Shown one piece after another: positions 50,316-61,259 of a stretch of 64,000 nt of DNA. The position numbers and the translations under genes are program-made. Position 1 is the first letter of the stretch. Each line of letters begins with the position of its first letter. Source of the stretch: Spirodela intermedia (Eukaryota; Streptophyta; Magnoliopsida; Alismatales; Araceae); contig LR746268.1 in assembly GCA_902729315.2 (NCBI GenBank), forward strand, positions 527,001 through 591,000. Direction: 5' to 3'. The notes beneath the pieces were generated by a model. That model did no database searches and had not been told where the DNA came from. It saw only the letters and a list, made by a program, of their open reading frames with translations.

Positions 50316-51249
50316 CAGTTAAAGGAATGAAAAAAATGTCTGGAGTGGATCGTAAGCCAGAAAATATCAGAAACCGACTGAGTGTGAAAAGTGCCTTGGC
50401 TTACCTGAAGAAGAATGTGCAGCAGGTAGATAATGTCTGTCACAGTTCTAACAGCTGCAATTACTATTGCAAAAGACCAATCGTAGGAAATGCACCTATA
50501 ATCCTGTTAAAATATAAAATAAAGTCAGAAACGAAGATAATATCCCAGAGAAACTGAGGAAGAAAACTCAAAGAAGAATTAAATCATCAACCACAAGAAT
50601 GATTAATAATGATAGGCAATCAGCTAAGTACCAAGACATCATCATTTCATAGCAGCTAGAGAGGAAATCAGAAATCCGGAAAACTGGAAAGGAACATCAG
50701 TCCAGACTATGCTGACGAAGCACATAATAGGAATAAGCAGACTGTCTCATAATTAGTGGCACAAATCTGAGTTTTATGACACAGTACAAGCAAATCAAAA
50801 TACTAAGCATGGCATATCAGGCTGCAGGGACTCCTAAAAGTTGCTGGATCAATTGTCTTAGAAAAAGAAAGAAACTTTCTGGTTAGATCCATGGACAGTG
50901 AGGATAAGAGAGCATACCTGACCAGCATAGGTTTGAAAATATATAAAAGACATACCCCGAAACTAATATAGAACAATGATATTGGGAAAGGGGATGCATA
51001 TTTAGGAGTTTCCCTCTTAGTTGGTCAGTTTCCTATTACATATGTCGATTTTTTTGATAAATATACTCAGATTTATCTTTCCTCTAAAAATAAACTTTAT
51101 TTTGATTTTTATTTCTCTGTATCAAGAGGTTAATCAAGCTGCAGAGACTCATTAAACAGTGAACTCTATGAAAATCAAGCCACTTGGCACCAAGGAAACA
51201 TGGTTAGCAAATTACGTGCGAATCTTCATTTATCCATTCTTACCTTCGA

Positions 51250-51560
51250 ATTTCTTCTCTTATTTTTATTATGTATTTTTATTATGTATTTTTATTATTT
51301 ATTTTTATTATGTATTTTTATTATGTATTTTTATTATTTATTTTTATTATGTATTTTTATTATGTATTTTTATTATTTATTTTTATTATGTATTTTTATT
51401 ATGTATTTTTATTATGTATTTTTATTATGTATTTTTATTATGTATTTTTATTATTTATTTTTATTATTTATTTTTATTATTTATTTTTATTATTTATTTT
51501 TATTATGTATTTTTATTATGTATTTTTATTATTTATTTTTATTATTTATTTATATTATTA
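51250..51560. repeat. AT-rich 13-bp minisatellite
   Basis: About 23 units of tatttttattatg, some with tt in place of tg. It lies just past a degraded arm of the fold-back element that is complete in copy 1 (13,823-14,034). All three plus-strand frames stay open by chance because the unit lacks stops. Confidence 0.95.
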
Positions 51561-51769
51561 GACTAAACAAAGAGACCCACAATGGAACAGGTCCCGACAG
51601 ATTCAACGGCATCACCCAGTTCAGCAATTCCCCTAAAAAAGAGATTGGAATACGGAAGAAATGTAAGAAGTCTAGAGATCACCTAAACCAGAGAGGAGTT
51701 CTGGTGCTGGAAGTTAAGGGTGCCAATCAAAAATGGGCGACTTAGATTATGAAAGGCTTCAAGACTTAC

Positions 51770-52305
51770 CCCTGGTGAAACCATTGGCGGCTGGGTCGCG
51801 AGGAGGGAGGGGGGAGGAAGGAAGAGGACAATCCGTAGATTTTGGTCCTCGGCCAGACAAGACCGTGGTTCGTTCACTTTGGACATCAACGAGGGCTAAA
51901 GTTAAGCCTTCCAGACGTGGACGTCACAAAATGGATTCTAGGAATGAAGTATAATGTAAATGAGTCATTTTTAAGAAGCCACGAGAAGACCTCTCTCAAT
52001 TTTTCCGTCGTCGATGTTACCTTTTGCATAGGAAACCGATTCCGGGAATGAGAATGCATCTCTGGAATAGTTTCGGAGAATCTACTATCACAAAAGTTCT
52101 TCCCCAATCCGAGACGGACTCTCGATAAACCCACGCGGCCTTTTTCTGATACCGTCAACGGGGATTCTGGGAATGACTTTCCTCGTACGGGAGAGACCCC
52201 GGAGAATAGATTATCGGAAAAGGATTCAAAGAGGAACCTAGCCAACGGTCAACCCCTACATCAAAAAGGTCGCGATCTCCTCCGCCGCCGCCGCCGCCGA
52301 GGAAC
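51770..52305. other. Region between CNGC copy 3 and GAD
   Basis: Resembles 15,330-15,720, the flank between copy 1 and the GAD pseudogene (shared caaaatggatt, aggaatga, cgtacggga). It contains the GAD 3' untranslated side and a good splice donor on the minus strand at 51764-51769 (gtaagt). Confidence 0.5.
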
Positions 52306-53952
52306 CTAGCAGACGCCGCTGGTCTTCCTACGGTCGGCCAACCTCCTCCAGAACGTCGCGATCTCCTCCTCCTCCGCCGCCGCCTTGCCGGCGTCGGCGG
52401 CGGCGAGATGAGCGGCCGCCGCCGTGCGGCCGGGGAGGGCGTCGAGCTCCGCCAGCACCTTGCAGAGGTGGGAGACGAGGCGCTCTGCGAGGCCCCGGCT
52501 GAAGTCTTCTCTGATGACAACACGGAGGACGGCTATGTGGCCGGCGGCCGGCGGCATGGTGTAGGCAGGGACGATCCAGCCGAAGCGGCGGAGGCTCTCG
52601 GAGACGTCGAAGACGGTGTACTTGCCGGCGTCGACGAGGGAGAAGGCCACCACCGGAACGCCCACATCCTTGGAGAGGATGGTGAATCTTCCCGTCCCCG
52701 CTATGCCGTCCCTCAGGGCCCTCGTGTTCTTCATGCAGTTCTCTATGACGTTCCTGTAACCCTGAAGAAGAAGAAGACGAAGAGGAGGAAGAAGAAGAAG
52801 AAGAAGAACGTGTGTTAGGACGAGAGAGAGAGAGATGATGAGGAATCATGGGGAGGTTTGAGTAGGTAGAAGGAGAGATTGGTGAGGAAGAAGAAGAAGC
52901 AAAAGAAGAATACAAGGAACCTCGAAGGAATCTTGTAGGAGGGGGATAAAGAAGGGGATAAGCCTTGCGCTTTTCTTGTCAGAGGAAGAGACGGAAGAAG
53001 AAGAAGACGAAGAACAAGAACAAGAAGACAAAGAAAAAGAAGAAGACGAAGAACAAGAAGAAGAAGACAAAGAACAGGAAGAAGACGAAGAACAAGAAGA
53101 AGAAGACAAAGAACAGGAAGAAGACGAAGAACAAGAAGAAGAAGAAGACGAAGACGAAGAAAAAGAAGAGGAAGAAGGTGTGTTAGGGCGTGAGAGGGAG
53201 AGAGAGAGAGAGAGAGAGGTGAGGAATCGTCGGGAACTTTGACTGGGTAGAAGGGGAGGTTGGTGAGGAATAAGAAGAAGATGAAGAACACAGGAAATCT
53301 TTGGGATTCCTGGAAGCAATTTGTAGGAGGGGGAAGAAGAAGGGGATAAGCCTTATCAGAGAGAGGAAGAAGAAGGCAGGAGGCGGGGAAGTTACCTCGA
53401 ACCCCAGCCGTATGAACTGATAGTACTGAGCGATTATCTGGCTCGAGCCTTGCATAAAAAATCAGAACTTCAAAGAGATCAGGAGTCCAATGGCGCCGTC
53501 TTCTTCCAAACCCAGATGGCAAAAATGGAAAAATCTGGGGGGTCAGCGCTAGAATCCGCTACCTCGAGAGAAATTGAGGGTGAAGGTGGGCTGGTCGGAG
53601 CCCAGATAGTTGATATGGAAGATGAGCTCCTCCGGCAGGTCCTCTTTGCTCCTCCAAATCGCCCAGCCCACGCCGGCGTAGACCAGTCCGTACTTGTGGC
53701 CGCTGACGTTGATGCTCTTCACCAGTGGCAACCGGAAGTCCCACTCCAGCTCCGGATATATGAAGGGGGCAATGAAGCCACCGCTGGCCGCATCAACGTG
53801 GATGGGCGTGTCCCACCTGCGCCGCCGACACCAAGTGAATGTCGGATTCAACGCTTTGACTTTCCAAAAAACTGGGTCTTAAATGTCCGCATTTCGAGGG
53901 AACACCTCGCCTTCCTGTTTTCGTGCATCAGAGAAGGCGAGCGAGGTAGAGA

Positions 53953-54017
<65 letters not shown>

Positions 54018-55200
54018 ATTATACAGAGGGCAAAAGAGGAGAAGAAACCCAAGAAAAGAGAGTAACACGAGAAATAAAAATTGTGATGGGATTGAAAGCG
54101 CGGCCGCTTACCCGGTCTCCTTGTTCTTGTCGGAGAGGAGCTGGTTGAGGAGGCGGACGTCCTCGAACTCTCCAGTGAGGGTTGACCCGAGGATGGTTGC
54201 GACGCATATGGTGTTCTCATCCACCATCTCCACCGCCTTAACCGGGTCCATCACGTAGAAATCGTCCCGCAACTTCACCTCCTTCAGCTCTACCTCGAAG
54301 TACCGAGCGAACTTCTCCCAGCAGACCTACCCACCCCAAGGCAGTAGGTAACTAATTAACATCCAAAAGGAAAACGTGCCTTTTCTATTAATTGCACAGG
54401 TTTGACCTACCCAACTGCTGCCACTGCTAGTTAATTACCCACCTCCGACTTATTAGATAATAAGCAGTAGAGAGAGAAGCATTTACCTAGTTCATTACCC
54501 ATTTTTGAAGAATATACGCCTTTGACTTACACCCACCTGATGTTACCACTGTACTACAAAGGAAGTACCCATTTTTTAAAATTGTACACCTTTGACTTAC
54601 ACTTAGCGAACGTTGCCATCGAATAAACAGTAGAAAGTACCCAACTTTGAAGAATGTACAAGTTTGACTTACGCCTATCGGACGTTGCCACCGAATAAAC
54701 AGTAGAAAGTACTCATTTATGGTAAATGTACAAGTTTGACTTAAACCTACAGGACGTCATCACCGAATAAACAGGAGAAAGTATCCTTTTTCGAAAAATG
54801 TACACCTTTGACTTAACCTACCGGTCATTGCCACCGAATAAACGCAGACAGTACCCATTTATGGAAACGTATATCTTTGCCTTAACCTACCAGTCAATGT
54901 CATCGAATAAATAGCAGAAAGTACACATTTATGATAAATGTACAAGTTTGACTTAGACCTACAGGACGTCGCCACCGAATAAACAGTAGAAAGTACCCAT
55001 TTTTGAAAAATGTACACATTTGGCATACGCCCAGGTTTCATCACTACCAAGTGAAACGGTAGAAAGGAACCATCATTTCACATAAGGTAGACCATTTGGC
55101 CTAACCTGGAATAAGGATGCATCTTTGACTCGCCCTAACACCCCCAGTAGTGGGTAATTAGCACCAAAACACAATACCTTTTTTTCTGAAGAACAAAAGA

Positions 55201-55281
<81 letters not shown>

Positions 55282-55572
55282 CCTATATATTTTATGCACG
55301 CACACACACATGACGATGGATAATATGTATTTATTCGTACTGTATACCTGGACGTTGGCGCCGGTGACGATGTTGGGGCTGTGGAAGGGCTTCCCCTGGG
55401 CCTTCCTCTTCTTCTGCCACTTGGTCTTGAAGGCCAGCCCCGCCAACATGATAGCCTCCGACGAGCCCACCGTCCCCACGCCCACCGCCGCCTCCTCCTC
55501 CCCGATCGGCGCGTGGAACAGGTGCGCGATCATGTTCACGCAGCGGTTCTGTTACATGAACAACCCGCATCA

Positions 55573-55643
<71 letters not shown>

Positions 55644-56040
55644 TGGGGGCTGACCTGGAGCTCGGTGGTAACGGGGTACTCGTCCATGTCGACGTAGTTC
55701 TTGTTGATGGAGGCCATGACGAGGCGGTCGCACTCCGGCTCCATCCACGTCGTCACGAACGATGCCAGGTTCAGTCTCGGGTTCCCGTCCAGCATCAGCT
55801 CGTCGCTGATTATCTGGAACGCCGCCTCCCTCGGTATCGCCGTCTCCGGCATCTTAAACCTGCCACCCTCCACACAATAGAGATACAGAGACGATACAGT
55901 AGAGAGAGAAAGAGATGACACAGTAAAGAGAGAGATAGAGAGAGGGAGAGAGACCTGGGGAGGGGAGTCTGGACATATCTGGAGGCGAAGGTCGAGTAGA
56001 GCGACTCGCCGGGGTCGGCCGCCATCGTGGTCACCACCAT
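52306..56040 (-). CDS. GAD: Glutamate decarboxylase (calmodulin-binding, PLP-dependent)
   Basis: Cytosolic enzyme converting L-glutamate to GABA and CO2 in the GABA shunt. Exons (minus): 55955-56040, 55655-55859, 55348-55548, 54112-54326, 53563-53816, 53396-53448, 52306-52761. All are GT-AG and in phase, 1,470 bp or 489 codons, normal for plant GAD. The start ATG at 56040 gives [20 protein letters not shown]. Further motifs are [56 protein letters not shown], and the PLP lysine in [11 protein letters not shown]. The C-terminus [15 protein letters not shown] is the usual calmodulin-binding tail, where Ca2+/calmodulin relieves autoinhibition. Introns hold long (CT)n tracts, a minisatellite and a GAA/TTC-rich tract. 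The last exon has an alanine-rich loop after LDALPGR. A damaged paralogue lies at 15,664-22,190. Confidence 0.95.
52762..53215. repeat. GAA/GAC-rich polypurine tract in GAD intron 6
   Basis: Interrupted gaagaagaagacgaagaaca repeats on the plus strand, so CTT/GTC-rich on the coding strand, lie next to the last exon's acceptor. A second-order repeat of about 39-54 bp (acaaagaacaggaagaagac) is visible, followed by (GA)n to 53215. The equivalent tract in the pseudogene is at about 21,715-21,915. Confidence 0.9.
53955..54018. repeat. (CT)n(CA)n microsatellite in GAD intron 4
   Basis: About 19 CT units then about 13 CA units between exons 4 and 5. Confidence 0.95.
54475..55060. repeat. Minisatellite of about 71 bp in GAD intron 3
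   Basis: Roughly eight diverged units, each with gaaagtaccca, atgtacacctttgactta, and gccaccgaataaacagt. Nearly every unit keeps ttTGACTT. The array fills about half of the intron between exons 3 and 4. Confidence 0.9.
55203..55276. repeat. (CT)n microsatellite in GAD intron 3
   Basis: About 37 CT units, uninterrupted. Confidence 0.95.
55575..55640. repeat. (CT)n microsatellite in GAD intron 2
   Basis: About 33 CT units, filling most of a roughly 106-bp intron. It begins only about 15 bases after the donor of exon 2 on the coding strand. Confidence 0.95.
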
Positions 56041-56706
56041 CTTCTCCCCTTTCGGTTGCAGCCCAAATGCAGTCTCTCTCTCTGTCTCTCTCTCTAGGTT
56101 TCCGGCGACCTAGAGAGATATATCAATCTTTGCCCCCGAGATCCTTGAGCCATGTGTCATAGACGTGTCAATAAGTGGGCCTGCTCGACGCGTGGACCCT
56201 TGTAATAGAAGCCATGCATAATCTTCCTAATCAGGAGTTTCGGCGTTGACTCCTGATTAGGAAAAGAGAGAAAAAAAAAGAAAAACGTCGGGTGAGGGAA
56301 CCGAATCTTCTATCTATGACTTTGATTCCGCTAGCCGTGGAGACAACCTTGCAGAGCTCAGAGCTGCTGCTGTTCTTCCTGTGCAGATGCCGCCGCCCGC
56401 GGTCAGGAGGTCCTGATCAGACCGTCTTGCATACTCTTCCTGACCAGGGGTTTCGTCGTTGACCTAGCAAAGTCCGATAAGCCGTTGACTCCCAAAAGTG
56501 TTGTTATTCCACCGTGAACTGGGCTCCAAATGTTTCGGCATCGCACCAACCAAAGAAGGGGAAAAAAGAAAAAAAAAAGCGTGGGGGATGGGGGGACCAA
56601 GTCTTCTATGACTTTGACTACGCACGCCATGGAGAGGACCTTGCCGATTTCAGACAGATTGTTCTTGTTCTTCCTGTACAAGGGCCGCCGCCGCCGCCGG
56701 CGGTGC
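56041..56706. other. GAD upstream / NPF8 downstream spacer
   Basis: About 670 bp between the GAD start and the NPF8 stop. It must hold the GAD promoter and the NPF8 3' end. A diverged direct repeat of about 200 bp is visible: near 56,200-56,420 and again 56,430-56,700 there are ttcctaatcaggagtttcggcgttgact versus tcctgaccaggggtttcgtcg, and matching cttctatgactttga phrases. No TATA box is certain. Confidence 0.5.
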
Positions 56707-59700
56707 TCAAGAGGTCTTCTTGCACTGGTACCTGGCGGCGCAGGAGAGGTAGACCAGGAGGTTGAGGAAGCTGAGCCCGCCCAGCAGCCAGAAGAAGTAA
56801 TCCAGGTGACCCTCGTTCAAGTTGTCCGGTATCCACCCGGCGGCGCCGTTGCTGGCGCTGAGGGTGGCCACCACGGTGAGGATGAAGGAACTCAGGTAGT
56901 TCCCCAGCGCGGTGGCGAACAGCGAGTAGGCGCTGCAGAGGCTCCTCATGGCGTCTGGCGACTGGTCGTAAAAAAACTCCAGCTGCCCGATGAAGGTGAA
57001 GACCTCGGCGGCGCCGACGAGGAAGTACTGTGGGATCTGCCACAAGATGCTCAGCGGCGCCGCCGCCCCCGTCTCCACCAGCCCCTCCGCCTTTACCAGC
57101 TCCAGCCGCTTGATCTCCACCACCGCCGCTGCCACCATGGCCAGGATGGAGATGAAGAGCCCCACTCCCATTCTCTGCAACTCCGAGAAGCCCCTCTCTC
57201 TGCCGGTGAACCTCCGGGCCACCGGCACCACCACGCGGTCGTAGAAGGGAACCCAGATGATGACGCTGACCACGTCGAAGACCGACAGCGACGCCGGCGG
57301 AATCGTGAACCCCCAGATCTTCGTCTGCATCACCATCCCCTGCTCCACGAACATGGTCGATATCTGCGCGTACACCGCGTTGAAGACGATCCCCGTTGCC
57401 CAGATCGGGAACATCCTCACCAGAATCTTCAGCTCCTCCACCTGCGTCACCGTGCAAAGCCGCCATGGATTCGGCCTCTCCTCCTCCTCCTCCGCCACCT
57501 TCACCACCTTCGCCGCCGCTCTGTCCAGAAACCTGCAACAGCGACGAAGATCACGCCGGAGAAGAAGAAAAAGAAGAAGAAGAGAACCATCAGATCTTTA
57601 CCGGAGACAAAGAAAACCCAGAAAGAGTTACCGGAATTCTTGGGTGTGCTCCAGCTTCCGGCTGCCTCTGATGGCGGAAACTTTATCGGGGAGCTCGAAG
57701 AGCAGGGAGCTGTCACTGGGCAAGCTGATTCTCCACTTCCTCAGGGAGGCGACGAGGACCTGGGAGACCCTCGTGAGGGGGCTTCCCCCGGGACTCTGGA
57801 ACCTGTACAGAGGGCTCCCGGAGAGGAAGCTCCCGATGGCCACCGCCATGAACACGGTGGGGATCCCAAACCCTAATCCCCAGCCCATGTTGTCCTGGAT
57901 CCACACCAGAAGGCTGCTCGACACGAGGGCTCCGAGGTTGATGGAGAAGTAGAACCAGTTGAAGAAGGACCCCTTCCTCACCCTCTCCTTTGGGTCGGTG
58001 TCGTCGAACTGATCTGCTCCAAAGGACGACACGCAGGGCTTGATACCCCCGGTCCCCAGGGCGATGAAGTACAGACCCGCGAAGAACACGGCGTACTGGG
58101 CCACCGAGGCTTCCGGGCAGACGTCCCCCACGCAGGGAGGAGGCTTCAGAGCGGGAACTGACGCTGACAGAGTCAATGTGCTCATCCCCTGCATGAATCA
58201 GAATCAGAACCAGTAAATTTGGGCTGAAGAAAGCAAGCAACCAAGAAGGAATCTACTTCATCGTGAGTAATAGAGTCAACGTGCCCATCATCCCCTGCAT
58301 GAGATGGGAGTCGGAAATAGTAAACTGGGCAGAATCAAGCAAGCAACCAAGAAGGAATCTACTTCATCGTGAGTAACAGAGTCAACGTGCCCATCATCCC
58401 CTGCATGAGATGGGAGTCGGAAATAGTAAACTGGGCAGAATCAAGCAAGCAACCAAGAAGGAATCTACTTCATCGTGAGTAACAGAGTCAACGTGCTCAT
58501 CATCCCCTGCATGAAATGGAATTAGAACGTAAAATCTGAGCAGAATGGAGCAAGCAAGAGGGAGTAATCTACTTTATCGTGAGTAATAGAGTCAATGAGC
58601 TCATCCCCTCCATGAAATGAAATTAGAACGTAAAATCTAGGAAGAAGAAAGCAAGCAAGAAGGAATATAATTCATCTGCAACTCACGATTAAGTAGATGG
58701 TGGAGAAGATGGCGATCGTCCAGTATCTCCCCCAGTAGGCATCTGCCAGGACGGCGCCGATCAGCGGAGCAATGTAGCAGGTTCCCTGCCAGGTGGTCAC
58801 ATTCCTCGCAGCAGCGACGTTCCCTTCGTGCAGCTTCTTCGTCAAGTACGTGACCAGATTCGTCGCAATCCCATAATAGGCCAGCCGCTCGCAGCATTCC
58901 GTTCCTGAGATTAAAAGGTGTCACAGTCCATCTTTTTTATCATCTTCTAATAATCTCCATTTTTTGCTCATCTAGTAATCTCCAATCTTTCTCAGAGGTG
59001 GGTGGTGATCCCCTGGATTGATCTTACTCCAGTCATGGTGGTACCTAGTATGAAAGGGCATGCCTTCCAGCCACCAGTCCTGCTCCTCAGGACTCTATTT
59101 CCGTTGATGTCGACAGATCCATCTCCAGTGTATACTCCTTTGCTCTCATCCTGCATAGAATGCGGGCGTCATTAGGTCCATCCACATAGGAAAAAACGCA
59201 GCAGCAACAATCAAATAAATAAATGAAAGAAAAGGGAATTTGAGCATTCAAGGTAGATGACAAATTGAAGAATAATTCAAGAAAGATTCTGAAGGAGCAA
59301 AGGTCTTGGGCTGCTGAACATTCCGAAAGGAGGACTAACAGGGACTTTGGTTTCGATAATATTTTGTTATCTTCTCCCTGAAAAAAAAATAAAATTTAAA
59401 ATATAAAAATATTTTATTCTGTCTTTCAAATTGAATAATCACAAGGCAACTAAGCGAAGCGCCAAAAACACATTTTTACGCGAATTTTGAAGATAGATGG
59501 CCCCAATGGGAAACAGACATTCAGTGTCTTTTCAAGTAGACAATAAACTTCAGGTTTGCAGATCCTAGTCTGTGTCATATCTGAACAACCATTCTTCAAA
59601 TAAATACGTCTTTTAAAGGGAAATTTTATTTTTCTAATAACCCAGGAAAAAGAAAGAAAAATAGATTAATAAAAAGTTTTAGTGGGAAAGCAAACACAAC

Positions 59701-61259
59701 ATTTTTTTTTAACAATTCCTCCTGTCTTTCTGCCCTATCCAAATCTAGGAAAATAGAGTTCGAGAGATGGATTCTTAGTCCACAGCAGAATATTTAGTTC
59801 TAATCCTTCATGTTACAGAAATCAATCAGCTTGCATGTAGCTCCCTTTGAAGATAAGCTATCAGCTTCATCTTTCTGAAGAAGAAAACTAAGTTCTACCC
59901 GTATTCAACCGCAATTATAAGACAGGCGACCAATATTCACCGCACAATATCAGCACAATGCAGGTGCCAAATATTTGTGAGGATATCACATAGTATGTCC
60001 TGTTAAATTTACCAAACGCTATCCCAATCACATACTCCATTGCATTACCCATGCTTTTGCTCCGGTCTGGAAGAAAGCACTTGATGATGAGCTGAAATAC
60101 CTCACTAGGCCCACGTTCTAGTCAGAAGTACCATGTATCCTTCTTTTATCTAGTTTCATGATACGAAATTGAGGTCTGTTCATCTTGAGGGGACGAAACT
60201 GATATCATGCTAGAATTGGAGTGGGAAAACCTGAGGCTCTTATAATAGGAACAGCTGCACAAATTTAAAGTCCTAGATAAGAGAATTGCCCAATATGAGC
60301 ATCCCCTGAAGGATGATCAAAGCCTCCGAAGTGGAAACTGAACTGAGCCAATCTTGGCATCTTCTCCACAAATCTTGGAAGAAAATCAAAAGCAGGTATA
60401 GAAAATTTTCCGCCTATGGAAACTGGAAGAGCATGTTCGTATAAAATCAACCTGCATCAAGAACAATCAAAGGGTCTCCTCTTAAAACATTTAAATATGC
60501 ATTGTTCTTTTAATCCTTGGAGAGTTGCCCAAATAACCATCATGGAATATGGGAGCGGCATCCCAATGGCCCCCCAGACTCTCTTGTCATGGAATTTAAC
60601 CTTCATCCCATTTTCAATCTAAAACTTCAAAATTTCGCAAAGATTTTGCTAAGATTCTACCTATTAGCAAAATTCTCAGCAACAATAACACTGTCCAAAA
60701 AAAATTTACCTAATACTTTCAATACTTTCAAAACCATGAGCGTTTCAGAAACATCGATCAGGAATAGGGTCAATTAGGCCCGTCATGCCCGGATTGTATG
60801 AAGGAAAATTGCCCTAAGTGAGCAGCTGCAGGACCACATCTTCCATAGAACTAGTTGGGAATGGCAGAGAAAGAGTTTCACGGCCAAATTTCCAGGCGCA
60901 GCAGAGTAGATACGTTGAACAAGACATCAAAACTACTCACCGGATCTTACGGATCGATTTCTACGGATTCCATTCACGAACTTTCCACAAAGTCATAGCA
61001 CAACGGAAATCCAGAAGGAGGTCGCAGATGGAACCCAGCAACAGATTGAAAAAAACACTACCATTCCAGGAGAATCTCCTTAAAGATCAAAAGGAAATCG
61101 AAAGCAGCAGGAAAAAACGCGTCCAGATCCCCCATCTCCACCCCGCATCCGATTAAACCAGACAAACGGCGGATTAAACGGGGACAAACTAAACGGCAAA
61201 CAGACCGCCAAGAGTCCCTCCTCTTCCAGCGCCAGCCGGCCGTCCTCCTGCGATCCCAT
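56707..61259 (-). CDS. NPF8: NPF8/PTR2-type proton-coupled peptide transporter
   Basis: Major facilitator (NRT1/PTR) protein importing di- and tripeptides with protons; PTR2/NPF8.3 is the closest type recalled. Exons (minus): 61206-61259, 59045-59150, 58687-58904, 57632-58188, 56707-57532. All are GT-AG and in phase, 1,761 bp or 586 codons, normal length. The first exon is small and GC-rich ([18 protein letters not shown]) and joins [18 protein letters not shown]. The proton-coupling ExxER motif is [10 protein letters not shown]. Other hallmarks are [83 protein letters not shown] and [16 protein letters not shown]. The product ends [10 protein letters not shown]. Intron 1 is about 2 kb; intron 3 holds tandem copies of the exon 4 acceptor edge. 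About 12 membrane helices are expected. Confidence 0.93.
58170..58660 (-). repeat. Tandem repeat of about 105 bp in NPF8 intron 3 including the exon 4 acceptor edge
   Basis: The phrase gagtcaa-gtg-(cc/ct)catc-atcccctgcatg occurs at 58170 (true exon edge) and again at 58273, 58379, 58485 and 58589. On the coding strand each of the first three extra units carries tgcag followed by GGGATGATGG, almost the true acceptor and first codons. The last unit reads ggag in place of gcag. The remainder of the unit (aagcaagcaaccaagaagga) is also repeated. Confidence 0.9.
59151..61205 (-). other. NPF8 intron 1
   Basis: About 2 kb, mostly AT-rich. The only coding-like stretch is a 61-codon minus-strand ORF at 60265-60450 ([29 protein letters not shown]) that I cannot assign. 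No transposon ends are seen. Confidence 0.6.

Larger units (their letters stand above)
39613..50503 (-). pseudogene. CNGC19/20-like channel, copy 3, first exon missing
   Basis: Exons 2-11 (minus): 50405-50503, 49032-49169, 47972-48220, 45765-46028, 44004-44149, 42674-42751, 41710-41839, 41171-41414, 40645-40807, 39613-39757. All joins are GT-AG, in phase and open: 1,656 bp or 551 codons plus stop. This copy matches the group IV pattern best: YLLHILLQFRLAYVAPE, GFIFETAWANFV, STLAGNQVPSDFVGEV, RRRDVEQWMSHRRLP, GDVCGEELLAWHLE, and an IQ motif HIQVIWRYQRWRRMRK. No counterpart of exon 1 (S1 and the N-terminus) exists upstream. Homology to copy 1 stops at about 51,763 and resumes near the GAD 3' flank, as if about 1 kb had been deleted. 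It is either a headless pseudogene or a gene with a replacement first exon. Confidence 0.8.

Noticed and set aside
51159-51745. ORFs of 96-181 codons rich in FYYVFLLCIFI
   Set aside because: Translation of the 13-bp minisatellite in three frames; not a membrane protein gene.
52965-53242. Highly charged ORFs (poly Glu/Asp or poly Lys)
   Set aside because: They are the GAA/GAC tract of a GAD intron read in different frames.
54475-55060. CRISPR-like spacing of repeats
   Set aside because: Units are contiguous and diverged with no unique spacers, and the region is an intron of a plant gene.
56530-57876. 448-codon plus-strand ORF over NPF8
   Set aside because: Antisense to the transporter's last exons and intron; composition is arginine/glutamate/histidine-rich and low complexity, typical of a GC-rich shadow.
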